Notes under the pieces: model-generated
Databases searched by the model: none
What the model saw: the letters and a program-made list of their open reading frames with translations, nothing else
What the model was told of the DNA's origin: nothing
Origin: Neocallimastix lanati (nom. inval.)
Taxonomy: Eukaryota; Neocallimastigomycota; Neocallimastigomycetes; Neocallimastigales; Neocallimastigaceae
Direction of reading: 5' to 3'
NCBI GenBank assembly: GCA_016946835.1
Contig: JACVTC010000078.1
Location: forward strand, 1 to 64,000
DNA length: 64,000 bases
Part shown: piece after piece, positions 33,931 to 43,990 of the stretch
Layout of the letters: each line of letters opens with the position of its first letter
How positions within the stretch are numbered: the first letter of the stretch is position 1
Made by a program: the position numbers and the translations under genes

Positions 33931-36838
33931 ATGGAAGAAAAAGAAGAAAATAAACAAACTATTGAAAATAGACCAGAATGTCAAACAGGTTGTTGTAAGA
34001 AACAAGGAGGATGTGGTGGATGTCCAGGTAGACAAGGTGGTGGCTGTGGTGGTTGCTGTAAAAGACGTGCTGCTATGATGGCTGCTGCTGCCGCTGCTTC
34101 AAGTAATGGTGAAAATCAAGGAGAAAGTGAAACTAAGGCTGAAGGACAATCTCAAGAACAACCAGAAGGTCAAGCTCAAAAACAAGGTTCACCATGTGGT
34201 GGATGTCCAGGTAGACAAGGTGGTTGTTGTAAAAAACAAGGAGGATGTGGTGGATGTCCTGGTAGACAAGGTGGTGGATGTCCAGGTAGACAAGGTGGTG
34301 GCTGTGGTGGTTGCTGTAAAAGACGTGCTGCTATGATGGCTGCTGCTGCCGCTGCTTCAAGTAGTGGTGAAAATCAAGGAGAAAGTGAAACTAAGGCTGA
34401 AGGACAATCTCAAGAACAACCAGAAGGTCAAGCTCAAAAACAAGGTTCACCATGTGGTGGATGTCCAGGTAGACAAGGTGGTTGTTGTAAAAAACAAGGA
34501 GGATGTGGTGGATGTCCGGGTAGACAAGGTGGTGGATGTCCAGGTAGACAAGGTGGTGGCTGTGGTGGTTGCTGTAAAAGACGTGCTGCTATGATGGCTG
34601 CTGCTGCCGCTGCTTCAAGTAGTGGTGAAAATCAAGGAGAAAGTGAAACTAAGGCTGAAGGACAATCTCAAGAACAACCAGAAGGTCAAGCTCAAAAACA
34701 AGGTTCACCATGTGGTGGATGTCCAGGTAGACAAGGTGGTTGTTGTAAAAAACAAGGAGGATGTGGTGGATGTCCAGGTAGACAAGGTGGTTGTTGTAAG
34801 AAACAAGGAGGATGTGGTGGATGTCCAGGCAATCAAGGCGGCTGTTGTAAGAAACAAGGAGGATGTGGTGGATGTCCAGGTAGACAAGGTGGTTGTTGTA
34901 AGAAACAAGGAGGATGTGGTGGATGTCCAGGTAGACAAGGTGGTTGTTGTAAGAAACAAGGAGGATGTGGTGGATGTCCAGGTAGACAAGGTGGCTGTTG
35001 TGGAAGCCAAGGAGGATCACCATGTGCTAATTGTCCATTCAGAAATCAAGCTCAAGACCCATGTGCTAACTGTCCAAATAAAGATATTTGTCCAAGTGCT
35101 AATGCTAATGCTGGTTGTCCAGGTGAAATTCATGGAATACCTTTATGTATTAAATTATCTATTAAAATTAATATTATTAATATTATTTTTTAATTATTAT
35201 ATAATATATATTGAACAAAAAAAATTAAAAGGCATGAATAGTGAAAATCGTGGTATGGCTTCAGCTTGTGAAGGATGTCCAAATAGAGCCTTCTGTATGT
35301 CAAATAAGATTGTTGTAGATCCAGGTATTTATTTTTAATATGAATTTTTTTTTTTTTTTTTTTTTTTTTTTGAAAATCCGAAATTTAATTAATTAATTAA
35401 TTATTTATTTATTTATTTATTAATACAATATTCTAAAAAATATTTAAATTTTATTAATAAAGATTTGGATATCATTAAAAAGAAAATGGAAACTATTAAA
35501 CATAAGGTAATAATAATAATAATTATTAACAAATAATATTATTAATTAATAATAATATAAATAATAACAATAATTAATGATCGAAATAATTATATTAACA
35601 ATAATCGCAATAATAACAATAATACGTTATTATTATTTTAAATATTTATTTAAATATAAATATACCCAATTAAATTTATTAAACATAATTTTAGGTATTA
35701 ATTCTTTCAGGAAAGGGTGGTGTTGGTAAAAGTAAGTATTGTTAATTTTAATAATATATAATTACAATTTTTATAATTATGTATTTATAGTATTGAATTT
35801 TTAAATTAATAAATTATTAATAATATTATTATTATTTATTTTCATAATATAATAGGTACTCTTTCATCACAACTTGCATACACTCTTGGTAGAGATGAAG
35901 ATATTCAAGTAATTTCAAATTTAAATAATAATATATTTAATAATTATAATAATAACAATAATAATAGCGATAATAATAATAGTAATAATAACATTAAGAA
36001 TAATCATAATAACATGTTAAATTTAATAAATTTCATATTTAGATTGGTCTTTGTGATATAGATATTACTGGTCCAAGGTTTGTAATAAATATATTTTTAC
36101 AAAATTATTTAATAATTATTATAATTATTTTTTAATAGTTATTTCAATTTATTTTATTAATTATATTATATTATATTATATTACTTTGATTTTTTTTTTG
36201 TTTATTTTATTAAAAATTAATTAGTCAACCAATAATTATGGGTGCTGAAAATGAACCAGTTCACCAAAGTAATACTGGTATTACCCCAGTATATGTTCAA
36301 GATAATTTAGCTGTTATGTCTATCGGTTTCTTACTTGAAAAACAAGACGAATCTGTCATTTGGCGTGGTCCAAAAAAGAATGGTATAATATTATTTCTAA
36401 AAAAAAAAAATTACTATTAAAAAAAAAAAAAAAAAAAAAATACCAATACTAATGTTAATACTTATATATTTATTTTTTTTTCATATATATTTTTAGGTTT
36501 AATTAAACATTTCTTAAAGGATGTTGAATGGGGTGATTTAGATTTATTACTTTTTGATACTCCACCAGGTACTTCCGATGAACATTTATCTATTGTTCAA
36601 TATTTAAAGGGATGTAATATTGATGGTGCTATTTTAATTTCAACTCCACAAGAAATATCTATTCAAGATGTTAGAAAAGAAATTAATTTCTGTAAGAAAG
36701 TTAATATGCCAATTTTAGGTATAGTAGAAAATATGTCTGGATTCGTATGTCCATCTTGTAAGGTATGTATTATTGTGAAGAAATATTAAAAAATAAAAAG
36801 TAAAAAAAGTTTGAAATAAATAATTGAACAAATGAATG

Positions 36839-36879
<41 letters not shown>

Positions 36880-37375
36880 TTAATATACTAAAAATAAATA
36901 TTATTAGGGTGAATCAATTATTTTCCCAGCTACAAATGGTGGTGTTAAGGCTTTATGTGAACAAATAAATGTTCCATTCTTAGGTGCTATTCCATTAGAT
37001 CCAAGAATTGGTAAATATAATATAATATAATATAATATAATATAATAGTATTAAAATTATTAATAAAATTTGATTATTATTATGATATAATAATAATTAG
37101 TAATAATAATGTTTTTAAAAAAATTTATATTCTTATTAATATATATATATTATTTTTTTTATTTATTTATTTCATTTTATTTTATTATTATATATATATA
37201 TGTTATTATTATTAATATATATATTAATTTTTTAATTCATTTATCATATTAAATAAAAAAAGTTAATTCTTGTGATGCGGGTGAGCCATTTGTTGATTCC
37301 TATCCAGATTCTCCAGCTTCTGAAAAATATATCCAAATTTCTAATAAAATTAAGGAAATGTTAGAACTTCATTAA
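33931..37375 (+). CDS. NBP35: NBP35-type P-loop Fe-S scaffold with giant Cys-rich N-terminal extension
   Basis: Nbp35 is the cytosolic scaffold on which [4Fe-4S] clusters are built for cytosolic and nuclear proteins. Proposed exons: 33931-35122, 35232-35324, 35463-35506, 35695-35731, 35856-35908, 36043-36077, 36225-36382, 36497-36762, 36908-37010, 37263-37375; all introns start GT and end AG and total coding length is 697 codons plus stop. Family hallmarks: N-terminal C396-x13-C410-x2-C413-x5-C419 cluster ligands restored exactly by splicing exon 1 to exon 2, P-loop GKGGVGKS (about 449-456), DTPPGTSDE, and the C-terminal bridging motif C622-P-S-C625. The final 310 or so residues are a complete Nbp35. 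Exon 1 adds about 380 residues of Cys/Gly repeats, unlike yeast or human homologues of about 320-330 residues. A second [10 protein letters not shown] ligand-like motif (378-387) precedes the canonical one. Confidence 0.9.
33985..35025 (+). repeat. Coding tandem repeats in NBP35 exon 1
   Basis: Three 258-bp units (86 residues), starting about 34010, 34260 and 34520, are almost identical in DNA; each has [10 protein letters not shown] blocks, a CCKRRAAMM-Ala stretch and an acidic/Gln linker. They are followed by about five 51-bp units ([15 protein letters not shown] and similar). All are multiples of three, so expansion or loss keeps the reading frame. The near identity of the DNA implies recent expansion or homogenisation. 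Confidence 0.92.
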
Positions 37376-37671
37376 ATTAAATAAATAAATATATATATAT
37401 ATATAATATTTTAATATAAAATGATAAAGGAAATAATAATAGAACTCATTATTTAAAAAAATAAATTAAGATATAAAGATTAATATGGTAGTTAAATAAA
37501 TAAAAATTATGTTAAGTTTTTTTTATTATTAGTATTATTATTAGATTATATATGAAATAGAATGAAAGTAATAAGAGTAATAATAATAATAATAATAATA
37601 ATATTTATCTAAATCTATTTTTTTTTTTTGTTTTTGTTTTTGTTTTTTTTTTTTTTTTATTAAAATAATTT

Positions 37672-37724
<53 letters not shown>

Positions 37725-37990
37725 ATTTATTAAAATTTTTATATATTAAAGTTTTAAATAATAAAATAAGACAAAACAAAATCAATAAAGTCAATAATAA
37801 TAATAATCATTATTTTAATTATTAAATTATTAATAATATTATTCAAAATAAAATTTTAACAGAGTTGTCTTTTACTTTAATAATACATTAAAAAATAACA
37901 ATCGTAATAATTACTGATTTTTAAGTTATTTATTTTTTAAATAAATAGTTTTATATCCTTAAAATTCTTAATACTTAAGTCCATCATATT
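37376..37990. other. A+T-rich DNA downstream of NBP35
   Basis: Nothing coding is seen. It contains the NBP35 3' end, (TAA)n near 37580 and a 46-nt A run at 37677-37722. Confidence 0.5.
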
Positions 37991-38345
37991 TTTAGAGTTC
38001 CAACTGTTATTCCAGCTAATACAGAGGTTAAAAGGTTCAAAAATAATACCTAGTTTCTATTATGATCTATAATGTTAAGTGTTTTGTAATCATATAAATA
38101 ACCTTCAAATAACCCATATTATTATTATAGTCAACTCTTAAATTGAAATAGTTTTTCCATATTAATATAGTGTTTTTTTAACAATTCCATGAATAATTTC
38201 ATTATATTATGATATTTTTTTTTTTTTTTTTTTTTTATACTTAAAAATTCCCATTGTCTAGTTTTAATCCAAGATTCAAGGTCATGAATAAAAATTAAAA
38301 ACAATTTTTGCATTCACATGACCAAAACGTCTCAGGCCTCCAAGT
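37990..38345 (-). mobile_element. Possible Ty1/copia fragment (degenerate)
   Basis: On the minus strand, 38345-38290 reads LGGLRRFGHVNAKIVF in one frame, similar in layout to the gag-pre-integrase HRRLGHxN signature of copia elements. The adjacent reading breaks by frameshift (HDLESWIKTRQWEFL in another frame) and a T run. The patch is less A+T-rich than its surroundings. The identification rests on one short motif. Confidence 0.35.
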
Positions 38346-38482
38346 ATAGTCAACCTTTCTAAATAAAAACTAAGCTTTATTAATATAAAAAAAATAAAAA
38401 ATAAAATAATAAAAAAAAAAAAAAATAAAAAAAATAAAAAAAAAATTCTTCTAAAAATTTAATAAAAAAAATTAGTAAATGA

Positions 38483-38533
<51 letters not shown>

Positions 38534-38784
38534 CTTTATTATGGTCTTTTTTTACGAAATATTTATTTTTTTTTTTTTTTATATTGTATTTATTTTACTC
38601 GAGTTTTCATCTAAAGGAAAAATAATTCAAACTGTTAGTGAATAGTTTTTTTGTTGTAAAAATTTTGTATAAAATTATGTTTTAATTTTTTATAGTTCTT
38701 TATTGATATCTAAAAACACTAAAAAAATACTATATCATATAATTATTGAAGAATAAATGAAAATATTAATAAAAATAAATTATT

Positions 38785-38825
<41 letters not shown>

Positions 38826-38828
<3 letters not shown>

Positions 38829-38851
38829 TAAAGGATATTAAATATCAAAAG

Positions 38852-38888
<37 letters not shown>

Positions 38889-38911
38889 TAAAGGATATTA
38901 AATATCAAAAG

Positions 38912-38953
<42 letters not shown>

Positions 38954-39072
38954 TAAAGGATATTAAATATCAAAAGTATATTAAAAAAAAAAAAAAAAGT
39001 ATAAAGGATATTAAATATCAAAAGTATATTAAAAAAAAAAAAAAAAGTATAAAGGATATTAAATATCAAAAG

Positions 39073-39080
<8 letters not shown>
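38826..39080. repeat. Minisatellite with palindromic core, five units
   Basis: The core GTATAAAGGATATTAAATAT-CAAAAGTATATT (32 bp) occurs at about 38826, 38886, 38951, 38999 and 39047, each followed by an A run of variable length. The cores are essentially identical while the A runs differ, so unit length varies mainly by homopolymer slippage. The core contains the palindrome GATATTAAATATC-like (GATATT/AATATC). Confidence 0.9.
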
Positions 39081-39117
<37 letters not shown>

Positions 39118-39129
39118 AGAAAAAAAAAA

Positions 39130-39212
39130 TTGAAAAAAGTACATGAGGTGAAACGAATCAATATCAATTCCTTCGGAATATAAAAAAAAATACAATATTT
39201 ACATTACCAACC

Positions 39213-39243
<31 letters not shown>

Positions 39244-39540
39244 AATGATAGATATAACATGTATGTACATGAATGATTCATACATGAAGAAAAAGTAAAT
39301 ACATAAAAAAAATGAAAAAAGATACATGGAAGTAAAACTATACTATTTCTTAAAATTTTTTTTAAAATTAATTAATGACTTTTGAAAAAAAAATATCGAC
39401 TCCAAAAAACTGTAATAAGCAATCATACTAAAAACATTCATTGAGCGATATTTGGATTTTTTTATTTTTTTACCATCACCCTCAGTACCACGAAAATTAA
39501 GATAATCTTCCATCTTTAGGGGGAATTCAAATAACAATAT
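39130..39540. other. A-rich region with weak coding relic on minus strand
   Basis: 39343-39537 on the minus strand is open for 64 codons (MEDYLNFRGTEGDGKK...), less biased than random A+T DNA, but no family is recognised. A 32-nt A run lies at 39211-39240 and a palindrome-like CATGTATGTACATG near 39258. It may belong to the LINE debris that follows. Confidence 0.3.
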
Positions 39541-39716
39541 AATTTATAGTAATTTAATGTTATGCAATTAGATGTTAATAATATTATTAGTGTATACGTA
39601 TTATAGTATTGTATACAAATCATTTTGTTATTTAACTATTCATATTATTCATTCATAAGTTATATGTATAATAAAAAAAAAAAAAAAATAAAAAAAAAAA
39701 AAATAATATAATATAT

Positions 39717-39960
39717 TATTTGTCTAAATTGAAAATAAAAATTTTTTAAATTGTAATGTGAAATAAAATTAATGTTCAAAATAAAGTGTAAAATAAATTC
39801 ATAAAAAAAAAAAAAAAAGTCTATATGCAACGAACCTAACCTCCAAATAATAAGATTTCTGTTGACATTTTCAGAGTTGACATTCCTGGTTAATTTGCGC
39901 TTATACCATCGGAATAACAATCCTTATCGAGTACTAACCCTAGATATAATTTTTGTCTAA
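39717..39960 (-). mobile_element. LINE 3'-end fragment (family 2, copy A)
   Basis: The segment shares with 40537-41010 and 52752-53160 the words ATTTGTC, AAATAAATTCA, TATGCAACGAACC and, on the minus strand, the coding motif NVNSEN corresponding to the C-terminal SVNAEE of the LINE ORF2 at 41515. Order and spacing match the other copies, so this is a truncated 3' end. Confidence 0.6.
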
Positions 39961-40110
39961 AGAGAGCCATAGATCGTACTATGAATGGTGTTTTAGAACA
40001 ATCACCAGAAAATGATTTGCTTTATTAAACAAAACATCCTATTCCTTTTTATATAATTTAAATCAATTTAATGTCTTCATCTCTTTCACCAAGAAGGAAG
40101 TTACATACTC

Positions 40111-40281
40111 GTTTTTATTTTTATTTTTATTTTTATTTTTATTTTTATTTTTATTTTTATTTTTATTTTTATTTTTATTTTTATTTTTATTTTTATTTTT
40201 ATTTTTATTTTTATTTTTATTTTTATTTTTATTTTTATTTTTATTTTTATTTTTATTTTTATTTTTATTTTTATTTTTATT
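40111..40281 (+). repeat. (TTTTTA)n hexanucleotide array
   Basis: About 28 uninterrupted copies of TTTTTA. It differs by one base per unit from the TTTTA satellites elsewhere in the window and is perfectly regular, so it is probably young. The translated Phe/Tyr repeat in this stretch is not a gene. Confidence 0.95.
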
Positions 40282-40380
40282 ATAGTCTTATTGCTAACTT
40301 TAATCTTTATTATTCATTTATTAGTTACATGAATATTTTTAATTTTAATAACAAAATAAAAAAACACTGCGATTGAACAA

Positions 40381-40509
40381 ATGCAGACCCAGAGTGAAGT
40401 CAGGTTTGCTAAAATCGAAGCCGAACTAAGTCAATTTATCCCCGCCGTAGATCAACGATTTGGTGAGGTTGTAAGAAGGGTGGATGAGGAGGAGACTAGT
40501 CAGCATTAA
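40381..40509 (+). pseudogene. Short GC-elevated coding fragment, probably retroelement debris
   Basis: A 42-codon frame beginning MQTQSEVRFAKIEAELSQFI, charged and helix-prone, ends at TAA 40507-40509. Its composition jumps abruptly at about 40367, with A+T-rich repeat on the left and an A run on the right, as expected for the surviving 3' end of a larger coding sequence. Family not recognised; a coiled-coil end of a gag or ORF1 protein would fit. Confidence 0.4.
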
Positions 40510-40536
40510 TAAAATTAAAAAAAAAAAAAAATTAAT

Positions 40537-41010
40537 ATTATTTGTCCAATTAGAACATAGTAATAATTAAAATAGTATCCTGAAATGAAAAGTAATATTC
40601 AAAAATAAAGTTTATAAATAAATTCAGAAAAAAAATTCCTATGCAACGAACTTCATATCCTTATGGATTAGGGTTTGAATTGACTATCTAAAAGAAGTCA
40701 TGATCTCTTCTTTTTTAGAGGCATCTGCCCTAAAAATACCTCTATAATTTCTTTCACTTCATTCATTGATTCGACTACGCTCACTCTCTGCTGATCTTGA
40801 ACTCTACGCAGTCGCAAGCTTTTTGCTCGAGTCTCACTCGCCTACATTCACTTCATTTTATTTAACCATTCATTCGTTCAATCATTATTTTTAGAGTTTA
40901 AAAAGGCCCTATTAGCCTGTCTTATTGCATTTTCAGTATTGACGCTCTTTGGTTAGTTTGTGCTTATACTTTCGGAATAGTAAACCTTGTCGAGTACTAG
41001 CCCGTTATAT
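40537..41010 (-). mobile_element. LINE 3'-end fragment (family 2, copy B), interrupted
   Basis: Minus-strand reading gives RRVNTEN-like and IRQANRA, matching the conserved VNAEETVRQASRAS C-terminus of the LINE ORF2, followed by a 3' UTR shared with copies at 39717 and 52752 (TATGCAACGAAC, GATTAGGGTTTGAATTGACT). The coding end is split by a 173-bp insertion at 40733-40905. No intact domain remains. Confidence 0.7.
40733..40905. mobile_element. 173-bp insertion with 6-bp duplication, small non-autonomous element candidate
   Basis: Comparison with the uninterrupted LINE copies shows a foreign block between GCCCTA at 40727-40732 and GCCCTA at 40906-40911. The block is C/T-rich on the plus strand (TCGACTACGCTCACTCTCTG), unlike its surroundings. 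On the minus strand AGTCGAATCA partly resembles a pol III B box, so a SINE is possible, but no clear A box, A tail or terminal inverted repeat is seen. Confidence 0.55.
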
Positions 41011-41239
41011 ATATATTTACACATTCATTATTCAGAAAATTACTAATATTATCATGATTATCACCAATTCATCAATTGACCTATTTACTACATTATTATT
41101 AATAATATTATTATTTTTACTATCACTAATATTTAATATTCCTATTTTCACGATCAATACCTATCAATACTATCATTATTATTAACACTCTGTATTTATA
41201 ATTATTATTATTATTATATGCTTCATTACTTATCAATAT

Positions 41240-41313
41240 TTTTTTATTTTTTTTTTAACGGCAGTAAAAATCGTTTCATCTTTATTAATTAAATATTTGA
41301 AAAAATACATGTA

Positions 41314-41346
<33 letters not shown>

Positions 41347-42893
41347 AGATAAAAAAATAAACAAAACAAAAAAATAACACAAAATAAAAATAAAAATAAA
41401 ATAATGGTATAAAATATTCTAGTTTCATTTAATTAATATCTTTAAGACTTCACAAGGGCATTATTATACTGAAGTATAAAAATTAATTTTGACTTCGCAA
41501 TGTAAATCATAATTTTAAGATACGAAATTATGATCTTCATTGGTTGCGCTAGCCCTGCTTGCCTGTCTTACTGTTTCTTCAGCATTGACGCTCTTGGTAG
41601 TAGTAGTACGATTCGATTTGGACCTATTGAACAAAGACCATTGCTGGCCAATAGCAATAGGTATAATCAATTGAAGAAGTGCCGCAGTAACCACCAAGAA
41701 CGGAGTATCAGAATAAGCACCTGATTTCATCTGGCACTTAAATAGATCCTTCCATTCCCTTGTACTATTATTAATACTTCTTCCTCCAAGAAGGAAATTA
41801 AACACTTTTTCACACACTCTAGAATCAACATACACATTATTCTCAATACTAACATTACTAATAATACTATTACTAATATTACTATAACTATTATTACTAT
41901 TACTATTATTGCTATTACTATTATTACTATTACTATTATTACTATTACTATTATTACTGTTGCTATTATCATTATTACTATTAACAATATCATTTGTTAG
42001 GTTGCCACGGTTAAAAATATTATATAAAAATAAAATTTTATTATTAACTTTACTACGAATATGATTGAAAAATGGACAATCAACTAACCAATGCCTTATC
42101 CATTGTTTATTACTTTTACAACAGGGACAAAAATTAGGACACATTTGATCTATTATTTTTGCAGCTTTAGCAATTCTAGCATCTAATCTATATCCGCTTC
42201 GTGCTCTCAATAGAAATTATATGAAAAATCAGGATATTCATAACAAAGTTTTAATAAAATTTGATGTTTCTTCGAATCTGTTTTTGTCATAAAATTCAGT
42301 TTTAATAGAATTGATTTTCATATCTATTTTCCAATAAAAATCCTTGATTTTATTATCGTTATTACCTCTTTTCTCTAGTTTACGTTTAAGAGTTCTACTT
42401 TCTTTCATTCATGTATATTTTCTAGATTTTGGAATATTATTAACTAAATAGAAAATAATACAATTTGAATCCTTCCATTTATCAAAACATTTGATTTGAG
42501 ACAAAGCACACTTAGCTGACAATGGAGTAATATTTAAATCTTTTGAAATAGAATATACATTAATAAAAGATTTGGCTTTTTGTAAACCTGCAATCCATCT
42601 TAATCCTTTATTAATTAATTTCTGAGTATTATTTGTTCTTTCTTTATTTGAACCAAGTAAAGGTGCAAAGTAAGAGACTTTACTAAGTACATAGGAGTTA
42701 ATTATAATCTTCTTAAATGGAATAGGAATTTTGGAATTTGAAAGAAATTTACTAACAGAAAAGAGAGCTTTAGTAATTTTAGAGTTAAGTAATTTAATAA
42801 TAGGGTTCAACAATAAGCTTTTATCAAATGGTATACCTAAATAGGTATAACATTTAGTTATTGGGATTGGCTGATCAAAGTATAAATAATACT
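41240..42893 (-). mobile_element. LINE (non-LTR retrotransposon), 3' half, decayed
   Basis: Reading on the minus strand from 42880: the post-RT motif YLGIPFDKS, then KIIINSYVLSKVSYFAPLLG and GLRWIAG, typical of the thumb region of LINE reverse transcriptases. An in-frame TGA (about 42409) and frameshifts follow, then 42210-41515 encodes a CCHC-type end (CPNFCPCCKSNKQWIRHWL with distal C), a poly-Asn/Ser stretch and the C-terminal tail shared with 31916-32165. The 3' UTR ends in TGCCGTT plus an A-rich tail at about 41245-41257. The RT catalytic part is missing, so this is a 5'-truncated, non-autonomous copy. Confidence 0.85.
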
Positions 42894-42899
42894 ATAATA

Positions 42900-43237
42900 A
42901 AAAATACATATACAAAATAATACTAAAGTAAAAAATACAACAGATTCATTACAATGATAATATGTAGAAACTACATTACTAATTATACAACTCCAATGCT
43001 ACTACATATCCAGTTTAAAACAATATAAAACATCAAGTTCACTTTCTATAGTCTTCCAGTATTTCAGTTTTCTCTCTTCGTACTAGAAGCCACTTTAGAA
43101 AGGATAACCATCGATTATCATCAGAATCACAGAAAGCTGTAATTAGTACACCTGATATAGGTTATTCCTTTTCCATCAACCCTCCATAGTCAAAATACAT
43201 GTAATAGAAAGAAAAAAAAGATAAAACAAAAACAAAA

Positions 43238-43239
<2 letters not shown>
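42900..43239 (-). other. Region between two LINE copies with weak coding relic
   Basis: From about 43190 to 43020 the minus strand is less A+T-rich and reads SGVLITAFCDSDDNRWLSFL in one frame, which vaguely resembles the GYCDADWA region of copia RNase H. A stop and composition change end it. The rest is A+T-rich. Confidence 0.25.
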
Positions 43240-43279
<40 letters not shown>

Positions 43280-43990
43280 CTAGGAATAAACTTTATTTAA
43301 TAATATTTTTTTAAAAAATACATGAAGTTTAAATACATGAAATATTTTTTTTATATTAATATTAAAAAACTACGTTATGAGATTCGAGGACGAAAAGGCC
43401 TCTAACTCTTCCCATTCATCGAAGATAACTCCATGTGGATGAAAATTATCATTCGAATCTGTATCAGAATTTCTTCTTTGCCTTATCGTTACGACGTCGA
43501 CGCTCTTGACAACGGTAGGTCTAACACTATACAAATCGATCATGGTGTAAAAATTACCAATCACAATAGGCATAACGTTAGTAAGGAATTCCGCAAGCCC
43601 CACAAAATATGAAATCGGGAAAGAAGACTCGTTCGAAGGTGATTGAAAAATATTATTAATAAATCGCCTTCTTTCCCCCGAGACGATCTTTAAGATTTCA
43701 AATACTGCATTTCCGCCAAGAAGGAGACACAGCACGTAAAAATTGATATTATCATCAAAATCTTCCTCTTTATCATCAGGAATGTTCAATGATTTCTCAT
43801 GAACAATTAGAGAAAAATTAATAAAAATTTCATCAACAAAGGAAATGAAATGTTGCCTAAATTCTTCAAATTTAGGACATAGAAGTATCCAGTGTGTAAA
43901 ACTAGGTATGCTGTTACTCTCACCACAACAAGGGCAGTATGTTGGGCAATTTTCTGATACTAGATTACTTTTAACATACGTTTTTACATC
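43240..43990 (-). mobile_element. Second LINE lineage, C-terminal fragment with A tail
   Basis: Minus-strand reading from about 43985 is open to 43370: CCHC-type module CPTYCPCCGESNSIPSFTHW, then LLLGGNAVFE, a stretch with FLTNVMPIVIGNFYTMIDL, and SVDVVTIRQRR. The same order occurs in the LINE at 41240 (FLLGG, LIIPIAIGQQWSLFN, SVNAEETVRQ) at low identity, so the two are diverged relatives. The element ends in a 37-nt A tail (T run 43240-43276 on the plus strand). It is 5' truncated near 43990 by a stop. Confidence 0.8.

Noticed and set aside
35123-35190. Reading NBP35 exon 1 to its own stop as a separate 420-residue Cys-rich protein
   Set aside because: The sequence after GCPG becomes A+T-rich and hydrophobic like intron DNA, and splicing at 35122/35232 restores the exact C-x13-C spacing of Nbp35; kept only as the main refutation test.
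34106-35338. Val/Asp/Lys-rich frames overlapping NBP35 exon 1
   Set aside because: Alternative-frame shadows created by the 258-bp and 51-bp repeats; the Cys-rich frame leads in phase into the NBP35 exons.
40071-40376. Plus-strand frame with a Phe/Tyr repeat
   Set aside because: Translation of the (TTTTTA)n microsatellite.
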